Source: Allobosea lathyri
GTDB taxonomy: Bacteria; Pseudomonadota; Alphaproteobacteria; Rhizobiales; Beijerinckiaceae
DNA: 64,000 nt
Assembly (NCBI RefSeq): GCF_900108245.1
Contig: NZ_FNUY01000005.1
Coordinates: 248,001-312,000, forward strand
Direction of reading: 5' to 3'
This document shows positions 8,794-17,951 of this stretch, in pieces. The notes under the pieces are model-generated. The model was given only the letters and a program-made list of their open reading frames with translations. It did not search any database and was not told where the DNA came from. The position numbers were made by a program, and so were the translations under genes. The number at the start of each line of letters is the position of its first letter. The first letter of the stretch is position 1.

Positions 8794-9221
8794 CCACTCA
8801 ACAACAGGGCGTGATCCCGCACCTCGTCATCGACGGCGCCAGCGCCGCGATCGATTTCTACAAGGCAGCCCTGGGCGCGACCGAGACATTGCGGATGCCG
8901 GCGCAGGACGGCAAGCGGCTGATGCATGCCGAACTCGCCATCAATGGCGCGCGAATTTTCCTGATGGACGATTTCCCCGAACATCGCGCCACTTGCGGCG
9001 ACGGCGCAATCGGCTCGGCACGGCAGCTCGGCGGCACTCCGGTGATGCTGCATCTCGAGGTCGAGAATTGCGATGCGGCCGTCGCACGCGCCGAGGCAGC
9101 GGGCGCCAAGGTGATCCTCCAGCCTTTCGACGCGTTCTGGGGCGCCCGCTACGGCCAGGTCATCGACCCATTCGGCCATGGCTGGAGTTTTGCGCATGCC
9201 CTGCCGGGCCAGCAAAGCTGA
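8790..9221 (+). CDS. VOC family protein, PhnB/glyoxalase-like
   Basis: 143 aa, GTG start at 8790 with AGGAGGA about 10 bp upstream, translationally coupled to arsR. One VOC module with paired beta-alpha-beta repeats: IPHLVIDGASAAIDFYKAALGA, MHAELAINGARIFLMDD, MLHLEVENCDAAVARAEAAGA and GARYGQVIDPFGHGWSFAH. The last segment, with D-P-F/W-G-H, is typical of PhnB-like glyoxalase/bleomycin-resistance proteins. The reaction or ligand is unknown. Another PhnB-like gene closes the same operon. Confidence 0.85.
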   Translation: MTTQQQGVIPHLVIDGASAAIDFYKAALGATETLRMPAQDGKRLMHAELAINGARIFLMDDFPEHRATCGDGAIGSARQLGGTPVMLHLEVENCDAAVARAEAAGAKVILQPFDAFWGARYGQVIDPFGHGWSFAHALPGQQS

Positions 9222-9271
9222 ACACAACCAGATCTTCCTTTTCACCTAAAGATACCGGGCGGAGCCCACCC

Positions 9272-9817
9272 ATGCTCAAGACCACCCTGCTTGGCCTGTT
9301 GGCCATCGCCACCATCGCCGTTATCGTCGTGCTGGTGCTGGCAGCGATGAAGCCGAACACCTTCAGCGTGCAGCGCTCGATCGCGATCAATGCGCCGCCG
9401 GAGCGGGTGTATCCGCTGATCAGCGACTTCAAGGCCTGGGGCGCATGGTCGCCCTGGGAGAAGAAGGATCCGAACCTGAAGCGCAGCTTCAGCGGGCCCG
9501 ACAGCGGCATCGGCGCAGCCTATGCCTGGGCGGGCGACAAGAATGTCGGCGAAGGCCGCATGGAGATCGTCGAAGCCAACGCGCCGAGCAGGATCGGGCT
9601 GAAGCTCGATTTCATCAAGCCGTTCGAGGCCCATAACGACGTCGTCTTCGCCCTCCAACCACAGGGGGCGGCTACTAATGTCAGCTGGACCCTGACCGGA
9701 CCGGCGCCGTTCTTCGCCAAGATCATCCACGTCTTCTTCAACATGGACAGGATGGTCGGCGGCGATTTCGAGGCCGGGCTCAAAGCCCTCAAGGCGCAGG
9801 CCGAGCGCCCCGCCTGA
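9272..9817 (+). CDS. SRPBCC family protein with N-terminal membrane anchor
   Basis: 181 aa from ATG 9272 (GGAG upstream). Residues about 5-27 form one hydrophobic helix (LLGLLAIATIAVIVVLVLAA), a membrane anchor or uncleaved signal. The remainder is a START-like helix-grip domain (SRPBCC/polyketide cyclase-like): FSVQRSIAINAPPERVYPLI, FKAWGAWSPWEKKDPNLKRSF, followed by alternating strands and a long C-terminal helix. Such domains bind hydrophobic ligands; the ligand here is unknown. Third gene of the arsR operon, where AHSA1-type SRPBCC genes are common partners of ArsR. Confidence 0.82.
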   Translation: MLKTTLLGLLAIATIAVIVVLVLAAMKPNTFSVQRSIAINAPPERVYPLISDFKAWGAWSPWEKKDPNLKRSFSGPDSGIGAAYAWAGDKNVGEGRMEIVEANAPSRIGLKLDFIKPFEAHNDVVFALQPQGAATNVSWTLTGPAPFFAKIIHVFFNMDRMVGGDFEAGLKALKAQAERPA

Positions 9818-9860
9818 TTGTCAGTCGCCATATTCGAGAAAACCGGAAAGGAGACGTCCC

Positions 9861-10343
9861 ATGAACGCAGAACCACAGAAGGAACACGAGTGGCTCGCAG
9901 AACTCGTCGGCGAATGGACCTCGGAGATGAATTGCTCCATGGGCCCCGACCAGCCGCGCCAGACATTCAAGGGCAAGGAAAGCGTGCGATCGCTGGGCGG
10001 GCTCTGGACGCTCGGCGAGGGCCAGGGCGAAATGCCCGACGGCGGCACGGGCAGGACGTTGATGACGCTTGGCTTCGACCCCGCCAAGGGCCGCTTCGTC
10101 GGCAGCTTCATCGGCTCGATGATGACGCATCAATGGCTCTATGACGGAGCGCTCGACGAGACCGGAACAGTGCTGACGCTGGACAGCGCAGGGCCCAGCA
10201 TGAGCGGCGACGGCTCGACCTCGCCCTATCGCGACATCATGACCATCGTCAGCCCGGACCACCGGATCCTGACCTCGTCCGTGCCAGACGGAAACGGTGG
10301 CTGGACCGAATTCATGACCGCCCACTACCGCCGCACATCCTGA
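9861..10343 (+). CDS. DUF1579 family protein
   Basis: 160 aa, ATG 9861 with an AAAGGAG RBS. The N-terminus KEHEWLAELVGEWTSEMNCSM and the following beta-rich pattern (SLGGLWTLGEGQGEMP, MTLGFDPAKGRFVGSFIGSMM, LYDGALDETGTVLTL) are characteristic of DUF1579, a probable beta-barrel lipid- or ligand-binding family with no assigned reaction. The protein is soluble, with no signal peptide. Its place in an ArsR-led operon with SRPBCC and VOC proteins suggests a shared small-molecule detoxification or binding role, by inference only. Confidence 0.82.
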   Translation: MNAEPQKEHEWLAELVGEWTSEMNCSMGPDQPRQTFKGKESVRSLGGLWTLGEGQGEMPDGGTGRTLMTLGFDPAKGRFVGSFIGSMMTHQWLYDGALDETGTVLTLDSAGPSMSGDGSTSPYRDIMTIVSPDHRILTSSVPDGNGGWTEFMTAHYRRTS

Positions 10344-10368
10344 AACAGCCGATGACAAGGAGATTCCG

Positions 10369-10800
10369 ATGAAAATCGCTCCCTATCTCTTCTTCCCGGG
10401 CAACTGCAAGGAAGCCTTCACCGCCTATGAGGCGATCTTCGGCGGCAAGATCGTGGCGATGCTGAGCCATGAGGGCACTCCGGCCGAGAGCCAGGTGGCG
10501 CCCGACTGGATCCCCAAGATCATGCATGCCTGCCTCGACATGGGCGGTGGGCAGATGCTGATGGCCTCGGATGCGCCGCCCGACCGCAGCGAGGGACCGA
10601 TGCAGAGCGTTTCGGTCTCGGTCAACGTCAAGGAGGTCGCCGAGGCCGAGCGCATCTTCGCGGCCCTGTCGCAGGGCGCGCGCATCAAGATGCCGCTGGA
10701 GGAGACCTTCTGGGCGCCGCGCTTCGGCATGCTGCAGGATCGTTTCGGCACGCATTGGATGATCGGCGCCGAGCCGGCGGACGCTCACCGGCCGGCTTGA
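10369..10800 (+). CDS. VOC family protein, PhnB-like
   Basis: 143 aa. Single VOC module with the PhnB-type start (IAPYLFFPGNCKEAFTAYEAIFGGKIVAM) and end (FWAPRFGMLQDRFGTHWMIGAE). Its middle, KIMHACLDMGGGQMLMASDAP, is typical of the 3-demethylubiquinone-9 methyltransferase-like/PhnB glyoxalase subgroup. It shares this layout with the gene at 8790 but is clearly diverged, so the two are paralogues in one operon and may form a heteromer. Last gene of the operon, followed by a palindromic repeat. Confidence 0.85.
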   Translation: MKIAPYLFFPGNCKEAFTAYEAIFGGKIVAMLSHEGTPAESQVAPDWIPKIMHACLDMGGGQMLMASDAPPDRSEGPMQSVSVSVNVKEVAEAERIFAALSQGARIKMPLEETFWAPRFGMLQDRFGTHWMIGAEPADAHRPA

Positions 10801-10837
10801 GTGCCTCCTTCGTCAGGCCGGCCGTGTGCCGGCCAGC

Positions 10838-10957
10838 CGTCATCCTGGGCGACCGAAGGTCGACCCGGGATCCATCGGAGGGCCAGTCCCTGCAAGACTT
10901 GGCGCCCCATGATGGATCCCGGAGCTGCGCGGCTTCGCCGCTGGTCCAGGATGACGG
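10838..10957. repeat. Intergenic palindromic repeat, diverged type B copy
   Basis: About 120 bp between convergent genes, framed by CGTCATCCTGG and CCAGGATGACG, with an inner inverted pair CGGGATCCATC/GATGGATCCCG. The GTCAT/ATGAC frame matches the type B repeats near 6.7, 12.7 and 47.9 kb, but the interior differs. Confidence 0.75.
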
Positions 10958-11061
10958 TGTATTTCCAGCTTGGATTATCGCGCTCCGGATGTGAAGGAAG
11001 CGAAGATCTGACTGTCGGGAGTAGACCCGAGTGCGCTGGTACAGCTTCGGCGGCGTCTGGG

Positions 11062-12618
11062 CTAACCTAGCACCGCATAGGCGATCAGCGCCGCGATCAC
11101 CCACAGCGCCCAGTTGCCCCAGCGATTGCGCTGGGCTTCCGCCCGGCCCACCGCCTGGATGCTGCGCTCGTCGAGCGCAAAGCCATTGCGGGATGCGTCC
11201 TCGAGCTGGCCGAGCACGCGCTCTGCCCGGCCGATCGTCTCGGGCAGCCGCGCCAGGCTGAACAGCAGCGAATGCGCGCCGCGCCCGGCCTCCTGGATCC
11301 TTCCGAGGGGCCCGAGATTCTGGGTGATCCAGTCGCGCACCACCGGTTCGGCCGTCGTCCACATGTCGAGATGTGGATCGAGGGTGCGCGCCACGCCCTC
11401 GACGACGACCATGGTCTTCTGCAGCATCACCAGTTCGGTGCGCGTTGCCATGTCGAACATGCCGGTGATCTCGAACAGCAGGGTCAGGACCTTGGCCATC
11501 GAGATCTGGTCGGCGCTCCTGTCGTGGATCGGTTCGCCGACGGCGCGGATCGCCTGGGCGAAATCCTCGACAGCATGATGGCCCGGCACATAGCCGGCTT
11601 CGAAATGCACCTCGGCCACGCGACGATAGTCGCGGGTGATGAAACCGAGCAGGATTTCCGCGAGGAATCGGCGCTCCTTCAGGCCGAGCCGGCCCATGAT
11701 GCCGCCGTCGACCGCCACCAGCCGCCCCTGCGCATCGACGAACAGGTTTCCCGGATGCATGTCGGCATGGAAGAAGCCGTCGCGGATCGCGTGCTTCAGG
11801 AAGGACTGGATGACGTTGCGGCCAAGCTCGGGCAGGTCATGGCCGGCCGCGCGCAGCCCCTCGATATCCGAGAGCCGGACGCCGTCGATCCATTCATCGA
11901 CCAGCATTTCGCGGGCGGTGAGCTGCCAATCCGGCTCGGGCACACGGAAATCCGTGTCCCCCTTGGTATTCTCGGCGAATTCGGAGAGCGCGGCAGCCTC
12001 CAGCCGCAGGTCCATCTCCATCGTGACCGAACGCGCCAGCGTCTCGACCACCCCGGAAAAACGCAGGCGCCGCGCCTCGGCCGAACGGCGTTCGGCAATC
12101 TCGGCGCCGAAGCGCATGGCGGCAAGGTCGCGGTGGAAGCGGTCTCGGATGCCCGGCCTGAGCACCTTGACCGCGACCTGCGAGCCGTCCTTCAGCCGGG
12201 CGCGGTGGACCTGCGCGATCGAGGCGGCGGCAACCGGCTCGCCGAATTCGGCGAAGATCGTCTCCAGCGGCGCATTATGAGCGGCCTCGATCGCGGCACG
12301 CGCCTGGCTCATCGGAAAAGGCGGCATCCGATCCTGCAGGGCCGAGAGGTCCGAGGCGATCTTCATGCCGACGACATCGGGGCGCGTCGCCAGGAACTGT
12401 CCGAACTTGACGTAGGACGGCCCAAGCCGCGTCAGTGCCGCAGCCAGCCGCGTCGCCGAGGTACCGGCTCCGCGACGTTCGATCAGACGCCCGAGCCTTA
12501 TCAACCCGCGCATTACGGGCGGCAATACGGAGGGCTCGACCAGCGCAAGCGCGCCCTCGCGGGCCAGCACGAAGCCGACCCGGGCGGCGCGAAACATGTG
12601 AAAGAGAGAGGTGATCAT
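11062..12618 (-). CDS. ubiB: UbiB, ABC1/AarF-type kinase-like ubiquinone biosynthesis protein
   Basis: 518 aa from the ATG at 12616-12618; a longer reading frame runs upstream into a repeat and is not favoured. Contains the ABC1/ADCK signature: KFGQFLATRPDVVG (KxGQ motif), ARLKDGSQVAVKVLRPGI (ATP-lysine), DEWIDGVRLSDI, FFHADMHPGNLFVDAQGRLVAVDGG (catalytic-like HADxHPGN and DGG). Two hydrophobic C-terminal stretches, the last being WGNWALWVIAALIAYAVL, anchor it in the inner membrane. UbiB is an atypical ATPase needed for early coenzyme Q hydroxylation steps. Downstream of ubiE in the same direction, separated by a repeat. Confidence 0.93.
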   Translation of the reverse strand: MITSLFHMFRAARVGFVLAREGALALVEPSVLPPVMRGLIRLGRLIERRGAGTSATRLAAALTRLGPSYVKFGQFLATRPDVVGMKIASDLSALQDRMPPFPMSQARAAIEAAHNAPLETIFAEFGEPVAAASIAQVHRARLKDGSQVAVKVLRPGIRDRFHRDLAAMRFGAEIAERRSAEARRLRFSGVVETLARSVTMEMDLRLEAAALSEFAENTKGDTDFRVPEPDWQLTAREMLVDEWIDGVRLSDIEGLRAAGHDLPELGRNVIQSFLKHAIRDGFFHADMHPGNLFVDAQGRLVAVDGGIMGRLGLKERRFLAEILLGFITRDYRRVAEVHFEAGYVPGHHAVEDFAQAIRAVGEPIHDRSADQISMAKVLTLLFEITGMFDMATRTELVMLQKTMVVVEGVARTLDPHLDMWTTAEPVVRDWITQNLGPLGRIQEAGRGAHSLLFSLARLPETIGRAERVLGQLEDASRNGFALDERSIQAVGRAEAQRNRWGNWALWVIAALIAYAVLG

Positions 12619-12647
12619 GCGGGCAGAAATCCGGGGAGGAACCGCGA

Positions 12648-12736
12648 CGTCATGCTCGGGCCTGTCCCGGGCATCCACGTCTCCCCTTCATCCGCGTCGC
12701 AAGACGTGGATGGTCGGCACAAGGCCGACCATGACG
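12648..12736. repeat. Intergenic palindromic repeat, type B copy 2
   Basis: About 90 bp between ubiE and ubiB, framed by CGTCATGCTCGGG and an ATGACG end, with inner hairpins GCTCGGG..CCCGGGC and GGTCGGCAC-AAGGCCGACC and an inverted pair ACGTCT/AGACGT. It separates two cotranscribed genes, so its RNA hairpins may affect processing or relative expression. Confidence 0.8.
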
Positions 12737-12748
12737 GGTGGAAATCCC

Positions 12749-13510
12749 TCACAGCTTCCAGCCGGAATGCAGCGCCACGACCCCACCCGTCATCGGCGTG
12801 AACTTCGCCCGACGGAAGCCGGCATCCTCGATCATGCCCGCGAAAGCCTGCGGCTTAGGGAATTTGCGGATCGATTCGACCAGATACTGGTAGGGCTCGG
12901 CCTCGCCCGTCACCATCTTGCCCATCGGCGGGATGACATTGAAGGAATAGGCCTCGTAGACCTTGTCGAGCAGGGGCACGTCGACATGGCTGAATTCGAG
13001 GCACAGAAACCGGCCGCCCCGCTTCAGCACGCGATAGGCCTCAGCCAGCGCCTTGTCGATGCGCGGCACGTTGCGGATGCCGAAGGCGATCGTATAGGCG
13101 TCGAAATGGTTGTCGGGCAGGCGGAGTTCCTCGGCATTGCCCTGGACGAAGCGGATGCGGTCGTCGCCGGGAAAGCGCTTGTCGGCGCGATCGCGGCCGA
13201 CGGCGAGCATCTCCGCATTGATGTCGAGCACGGTGACATCGGTCTCGGGACCACCTGCTTCGAGCACGGCGAAGGCGACGTCGCCCGTGCCGCCGGCCAC
13301 GTCGAGATGGTGGAAGGGGCGGTCCTTCGCTGGATTAAGCGTCGTGAGAAGGGCGCTCTTCCAGGCCCGGTGCAACCCGGCCGACATCAGGTCGTTCATC
13401 AGGTCGTAGCGACCCGCGACCTTGTGGAAGACATCGTCGACCTTGGCCTGCTTCTCGGCGAGCTTCACGGTCTCGAAGCCGAAATGGGTGGTGTCGGAGG
13501 CTGCTGTCAC
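12749..13510 (-). CDS. ubiE: Demethylmenaquinone/ubiquinone C-methyltransferase
   Basis: 253 aa, the usual length. SAM-dependent class I methyltransferase acting on the quinone ring of coenzyme Q. Visible family motifs: [28 protein letters not shown] motif [44 protein letters not shown], and [39 protein letters not shown]. The C-terminus ([16 protein letters not shown]) is also typical. It is divergent from mutM and upstream of ubiB. Confidence 0.96.
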   Translation of the reverse strand: MTAASDTTHFGFETVKLAEKQAKVDDVFHKVAGRYDLMNDLMSAGLHRAWKSALLTTLNPAKDRPFHHLDVAGGTGDVAFAVLEAGGPETDVTVLDINAEMLAVGRDRADKRFPGDDRIRFVQGNAEELRLPDNHFDAYTIAFGIRNVPRIDKALAEAYRVLKRGGRFLCLEFSHVDVPLLDKVYEAYSFNVIPPMGKMVTGEAEPYQYLVESIRKFPKPQAFAGMIEDAGFRRAKFTPMTGGVVALHSGWKL

Positions 13511-13615
13511 GGCTCGGCTGCTCTTGTGTTCTGATGGAGCGATGAATAGCGAAACGAGCCGGGCTTGTCGCGGCCCGTCTCGACGCAGGCTTTACGACGA
13601 TAAGAGTGGACGAGG

Positions 13616-14506
13616 ATGCCCGAACTTCCCGAGGTCGAAACCGTCCGCCGCGGACTTGAGCCGGCCATGCTCGGCCAGCGCTTTGCCCGCGTCGAGCAGC
13701 GCCGGCCCGACCTGCGCTTTCCCCTGCCGGATCATTTCGTCGAGCGCCTGACCGGCCGCACGGTCGAGGCCCTGTCGCGCCGCGCCAAATATCTGATCGC
13801 CGACCTCGATGACGGACAGGCGCTGATCATGCATCTGGGCATGAGCGGGCGCTTCGTGGTCGAGGCGCCCGGCACGCCGCCGGTGGAGCCCGGCGCCTAT
13901 TACAACGAGATCGGCCGGCATCTGCAGCACGACCATGTCGTCTTCCATCTCGGCTCCGGCGCGCGCGTCACCTATAATGACGTGCGCCGCTTCGGTTTCA
14001 TGGATCTGGTCTCGCGCCAAGACCTGGCGACCTCGAAGCACTTCGCGGGCATGGGCATCGAGCCGCTCGGCAACGAGCTCTCGGGCGAGACGCTGGCGAA
14101 ACTCTTCGCGGGGAAGTTCGCGCCGCTCAAGGCGGCCTTGCTCGACCAGCGCCTCGTCGCGGGGCTCGGCAACATCTATGTCTGCGAGGCGCTGTTCCGG
14201 GCAGGGCTGCATCCGGAGGCAGAGGCAGGGTCGATCGCGACTGCGACCGGCCGGCCGCGCCCGGCGGCGCATGCGCTCTCCCAGATCATCCGGGACGTCC
14301 TGGAGGAGGCGATCGCGTCCGGCGGGTCGACCCTGCGCGATTTCGCCCATGCCGACGGCTCGCTCGGCTATTTCCAGCATCGTTTTCGGGTTTATGACCG
14401 CGAGGGCGAGGCCTGCACGACGCCAGGCTGCGGCTCTATGGTCAAGCGGCTGGTGCAGTCGGGCCGCTCGACCTTCTATTGCGAGACCTGCCAGCCGCGG
14501 CACTGA
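13616..14506 (+). CDS. mutM: Formamidopyrimidine-DNA glycosylase
   Basis: 296 aa. Base-excision repair enzyme removing 8-oxoguanine and formamidopyrimidines. The catalytic N-terminus [13 protein letters not shown] (Pro2 nucleophile, Glu3) is intact. The helix-two-turn-helix region ([26 protein letters not shown]) and the C-terminal zinc finger [25 protein letters not shown] are complete with four cysteines. A short insertion is seen near residues 85-105 ([18 protein letters not shown]). Divergent from ubiE and followed by an enoyl-CoA hydratase gene, the standard alphaproteobacterial order near dnaA. Confidence 0.96.
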   Translation: MPELPEVETVRRGLEPAMLGQRFARVEQRRPDLRFPLPDHFVERLTGRTVEALSRRAKYLIADLDDGQALIMHLGMSGRFVVEAPGTPPVEPGAYYNEIGRHLQHDHVVFHLGSGARVTYNDVRRFGFMDLVSRQDLATSKHFAGMGIEPLGNELSGETLAKLFAGKFAPLKAALLDQRLVAGLGNIYVCEALFRAGLHPEAEAGSIATATGRPRPAAHALSQIIRDVLEEAIASGGSTLRDFAHADGSLGYFQHRFRVYDREGEACTTPGCGSMVKRLVQSGRSTFYCETCQPRH

Positions 14507-14616
14507 GCCAGAGCGGTGCGTGTGAGGCTTCGGATGCGGTCTTCGTTCCCGCGCGCATGGACTTGAGCCCCTCGCGCCCGCTAAACCTGCCGCAACGAAG
14601 CATCCGGGAGGCCGCC

Positions 14617-15390
14617 ATGGCTTATGAGACCATTCTCGTCGAGGTGAAGGGCAAGGTCGGCGTGATCACGCTGAACCGTCCCCAGGCGCTGAATGCGCTG
14701 AACGGCCAGCTCATCGGCGAGGTCAATGCGGCTATGGACGGTTTCGAGAAGGATCCTGCGATCGGCTGCATGGTCGTCACCGGGTCGGAGAAAGCCTTCG
14801 CTGCCGGCGCCGATATCAAGGAGATGCAGAGCCGCACCTTCCCCGAGACCTATCTCGACGACAAGTTCGAGCCCTGGGAGCGGATCGGCCAGCGTCGCAA
14901 GCCGATCATCGCGGCAGTCGCGGGCTTTGCGCTCGGCGGCGGCTGCGAGCTCGCCATGATGTGCGATTTCATCATCGCCGCCGACAACGCCAAATTCGGC
15001 CAGCCGGAAATCAATCTCGGCGTCATCCCCGGTGCCGGCGGCACGCAGCGCCTAACTCACGCGATCGGCAAGGCCAAGGCGATGGATCTGTGCCTCACCG
15101 GCCGGTTGATGGATGTGAATGAGGCCGAGCGCGCCGGGCTCGTCGCCCGCATCGTGCCGCTTGCCGATCTGATGGCCGAAACCATGAAGGCGGCCGACGC
15201 CATTGCGGCCAAGTCGCTGCCCTCCGTGCTGATGGCGAAGGAATCGATCAACCGCGCCTTCGAGGTGACGCTGGCCGAGGGACTGCGTTTCGAGCGCCGC
15301 GTCTTCTCCTCGCTGTTCGCCACCCAGGACCAGAAGGAAGGCATGGCCGCCTTCACCGAGAAGCGGAAGCCCGATTTCAAAAACGGGTGA
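14617..15390 (+). CDS. Enoyl-CoA hydratase
   Basis: 257 aa, ATG 14617 with GGGAGG about 6 bp upstream; upstream in-frame sequence extending into mutM is not coding. Crotonase-fold hydratase adding water across 2-enoyl-CoA in beta-oxidation. Visible: [15 protein letters not shown], oxyanion-hole [33 protein letters not shown] with catalytic Glu (GCEL), and [20 protein letters not shown] with the second catalytic Glu (PEI). A short-chain FadB/EchA1-type enzyme is the best match. Its place between mutM and rpsT is common in Hyphomicrobiales. Confidence 0.92.
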   Translation: MAYETILVEVKGKVGVITLNRPQALNALNGQLIGEVNAAMDGFEKDPAIGCMVVTGSEKAFAAGADIKEMQSRTFPETYLDDKFEPWERIGQRRKPIIAAVAGFALGGGCELAMMCDFIIAADNAKFGQPEINLGVIPGAGGTQRLTHAIGKAKAMDLCLTGRLMDVNEAERAGLVARIVPLADLMAETMKAADAIAAKSLPSVLMAKESINRAFEVTLAEGLRFERRVFSSLFATQDQKEGMAAFTEKRKPDFKNG

Positions 15391-15725
15391 TCACGTTCAT
15401 CTCTACCCGCTGGAGGCGCGAGGCACCCGCTCCCGCAGGGAAAGCGCAGGGTGAGGGGTCGGCCGTTTGACGTTTGGTCGTGACCCTCACCACGGCCTTC
15501 GCATTTGAGCCAGCGCTTGACTGGTCCAGGGGCCTGCACCTCACCGGGCCTACACCTCACCCCTGCCCCCCTCCTTACAGGAGAGGGCTTCCCCGCGTCC
15601 TTCGATGGCGTGTGAGGCTTATCGTTCAACTTCGCGCATGGCCGAGGTCACTGTAGCCTGACTTGAAGCGCGGCTGCCTGTGCTGGCAGATAGTGTGACA
15701 GGATCACGCCGCAGGACACGCTTCC
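15391..15725. other. 335-bp gene-free interval with decayed palindromic repeats
   Basis: No supported gene. The interval contains several GC-rich fragments in inverted arrangement: AGGGTGAGGGGTCGG and GTGACCCTCACCACGG around 15450-15500, ACCTCACCGGG/ACCTCACCCC direct copies, and AGGAGAGGGCTTCCCC near 15580. These resemble dispersed intergenic repeat debris different from types A and B. The promoter of the gene at 15726 should lie at its right end, but I see no convincing hexamers. Confidence 0.5.
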
Positions 15726-16712
15726 ATGACCGACGCCGCCACCAAGCCCGCCCTCCCGACCTATGCCGATGTCGAGGAGGCCGCCGCGCGCATCAAGGGC
15801 ATCGCCCATCACACCCCGGCGCTGACCTCGGCCACCGCCAACCGCCGCACCGGGGCCAGCCTCGTCTTCAAGGCCGAAAACCTGCAGCGCATGGGCGCCT
15901 TCAAGTTCCGCGGCGGCTATAATGCGATTGCAGCGCTCTCGCCGGCGCAGAAGCAGGCCGGCGTCGTGACCTACTCGTCGGGCAACCACGCCCAGGCGAT
16001 CGCGCTGGCCGGCAAGCTGCTCGGCGTGCCCACCACGATCATCATGCCGGAGGATGCGCCTGCAGCGAAAGTCGCGGCGACGCAGGCCTATGGCGGCGAG
16101 GTCGTGCGCTATGACCGCTATACCCAGGATCGGCTGGCGATCGGCGCTCAGCTGGCCTCCGAGCGCGGGTTGACCGTGATCCCGCCTTACGACCACCCCC
16201 ATGTCATCGCCGGCCAGGGCACGGCGACGAAGGAGCTGATCGAGGATGCCGGCCCGCTCGACATCCTGCTGGTCTGCCTCGGCGGCGGCGGGTTGCTGGC
16301 AGGTGCAGCTCTGGCTGCCAAGGCGCTGAACCCGGCCTGCCGCGTCTTCGGCGTCGAGCCGGAAGCCGGCAATGACGGCCAGCAGTCGCTGCGTTCGGGC
16401 AAGATCGTCAAGATCGCGGTGCCCAAGACGATCGCGGACGGCGCGCAGACGCCTTTTCTGGGCGAGCTGACCTTCCCGATCATCCAGGCCCTCGTCGAGG
16501 ATATCGTCACGGTCAGCGACGAGGCCCTGATCGATGCCATGCGCTTCTTCGCCGAGCGGATGAAGCTCGTGGTCGAACCGACCGGCTGTCTGGCGGCGGC
16601 GGCAGCCTTCACGGCCGCCGTGCCCGTGGAGGGCAAGCGCGTCGGCGTCATTCTCAGCGGCGGCAATGTCGATCTGGCGAATTTCGCGCGTTTCATCGCG
16701 CCTTCGAGCTGA
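15726..16712 (+). CDS. PLP-dependent threonine/serine or 3-hydroxyaspartate ammonia-lyase
   Basis: 328 aa, fold-type II PLP enzyme. The PLP lysine sits in NLQRMGAFKFRGGYNAI, a variant shared with serine racemases and threo-3-hydroxyaspartate ammonia-lyases. TYSSGNHAQAIALAGKLLGVPTTIIMP binds substrate, and CLGGGGLLAGAALAAK binds the PLP phosphate. There is no C-terminal ACT regulatory domain, so it is not the biosynthetic allosteric IlvA but a short catabolic-type enzyme. Serine/threonine dehydratase, hydroxyaspartate ammonia-lyase and serine racemase cannot be told apart from sequence alone. Confidence 0.87.
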   Translation: MTDAATKPALPTYADVEEAAARIKGIAHHTPALTSATANRRTGASLVFKAENLQRMGAFKFRGGYNAIAALSPAQKQAGVVTYSSGNHAQAIALAGKLLGVPTTIIMPEDAPAAKVAATQAYGGEVVRYDRYTQDRLAIGAQLASERGLTVIPPYDHPHVIAGQGTATKELIEDAGPLDILLVCLGGGGLLAGAALAAKALNPACRVFGVEPEAGNDGQQSLRSGKIVKIAVPKTIADGAQTPFLGELTFPIIQALVEDIVTVSDEALIDAMRFFAERMKLVVEPTGCLAAAAAFTAAVPVEGKRVGVILSGGNVDLANFARFIAPSS

Positions 16713-16737
16713 AAACCGTGGCTCGCGTATTCCGGCG

Positions 16738-16766
16738 TTGACGCAGGGCGCCCGAGCGACTATAGC
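16738..16766 (+). promoter_or_regulatory. Sigma-70 promoter of rpsT
   Basis: TTGACG (16738-16743), 17-bp spacer, TATAGC (16761-16766): a near-consensus housekeeping promoter. The start would be near 16773, giving a leader of about 118 nt before rpsT, enough room for S20 autoregulation. Confidence 0.7.
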
Positions 16767-16890
16767 CTCGCCACTCGCGACGGCCTGCGCAAGCATCGGC
16801 CGCCGCTCATGCATTTCCATCACGGTAGCGGTCCAGTTCCGCCAGGCACAATGCCAGGCGGGCTGACGCGATGAAGACGAGGACGTTCCG

Positions 16891-17157
16891 ATGGCCAATA
16901 CGACGTCGGCCAAAAAGGCCACGCGCAAGATCGAGAAGCGCACCGAGGTGAACAAGGCGCGTCGTTCGCGCATGCGCACCTTCCTGCGCAAGGTCGAGGA
17001 AGCGATTGCCTCCGGCGACAAGACCGCTGCTGCCACGGCTCTGAAGGCCGCCCAGCCCGAGATCATGCGCGCTGCTCAGAAGGGCATCGTTCACAAGAAC
17101 ACAGCGTCGCGGAAGGTTTCGCGACTGGCTCATCGGGTCGGCGCACTCGCCTCCTGA
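16891..17157 (+). CDS. rpsT: 30S ribosomal protein S20
   Basis: 88 aa, Lys/Arg/Ala-rich three-helix protein that binds 16S rRNA. The N-terminus [38 protein letters not shown] and the C-terminal [22 protein letters not shown] are textbook S20. It has a strong promoter and is followed by an intrinsic terminator at 17189-17217. The rpsT-dnaA neighbourhood is conserved in many alphaproteobacteria. Confidence 0.97.
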   Translation: MANTTSAKKATRKIEKRTEVNKARRSRMRTFLRKVEEAIASGDKTAAATALKAAQPEIMRAAQKGIVHKNTASRKVSRLAHRVGALAS

Positions 17158-17188
17158 TCGCGCATTCCGCAGAGCGGTTTTCTGCTTG

Positions 17189-17217
17189 AAAAGCCCGGCC
17201 TCACGGCCGGGCTTTTT
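17189..17217 (+). terminator. Intrinsic terminator of rpsT
   Basis: GC-rich stem AAGCCCGGCC-tcac-GGCCGGGCTT followed by a T run (TTTTT) to 17217. A canonical rho-independent terminator 32 bp after the rpsT stop. Confidence 0.9.
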
Positions 17218-17951
17218 GCGTTGTCGCGAGGGCTAACAGGACGCCGGCTGTTGCAGCATCGCGACACTGCTCCGCGGAAGAAAAAACTTCGCGCCGCAAG
17301 CCAAATACGCAATCTTTCCACGGCCTTATCCGCTTGACTCCGGGGGCCGCTTCAGGGCCCGGAATCGACTTGTGGCGACATTGAGACCGCGCAGGGAAAG
17401 CGCTTATTTTTCATGAGTTTAGCGGGCAAAGGAATTCTCCGAAGAGAATCACCGTGACTCCAGGTGAGCGCACCCCCTGCTGAAAAAAAAAAGAATCAGG
17501 CAGCGGACAACCCCCTCTCCGTAAAGAAAATCTTAAGTTCCCCAACCAATTGCACCATAGATGCCGGTAGGTCAGTACAGGGCCTGCGGGCCTCGACTCT
17601 CGGAAGCCGGCTGAAGGGGATATTGCAGCCCTTCGAGCACGCCCTGTAAGGTCCCTTTCATCGCCGGTCGGACAGCAATGACCGCCCGGCATTTCCAGAA
17701 GATTATCTGTGTTTTGGCTCACGACCTAGAGGTTGGAGAATGCGGCACTCTGTCTTGTTACGCTGAGATGAAGTGCGGCACCGCCTGAGGCGAGCCTACC
17801 AAGTGTAATCGACCATAACGGGTCAGGAAGCCGGCGAACGGAGGCGTTCGCTGGAACACTGACTTATTGACCGGACAACAGCGCCGGTACGGTGGCCACC
17901 TCACGGCCGCCGTACCCAAGGTGCGTCAATTTTTCAGAAACGGGGCAATCG
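17218..17951. other. Gene-free region upstream of dnaA
   Basis: About 730 bp without a supported gene; short open frames here lack codon bias and RBSs. It is more AT-rich than its surroundings, with an A10 run near 17484 and an AATTCTCC-gaa-GAGAAT hairpin near 17433. A weak promoter-like pair TTGAGA (17381)-17 bp-TTATTT (17404) is present. I looked for TTATCCACA-type DnaA boxes on both strands; the best is a 6/9 match CTTATCCGC near 17326, so oriC cannot be placed here. The region presumably holds the dnaA promoter and a long leader. Confidence 0.5.

Noticed and set aside
11272-12801. A 509-codon plus-strand frame opposite ubiB
   Set aside because: Same antisense artefact; ubiB has full ABC1 motifs in the minus strand.
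17318-17340. Possible DnaA box CTTATCCGC upstream of dnaA
   Set aside because: Only 6 of 9 bases agree with TTATCCACA and no cluster of boxes exists.
17464-17649. 61-codon frame between rpsT and dnaA
   Set aside because: No RBS, Lys/Pro-rich from an A run, no recognisable domain and no support from context.
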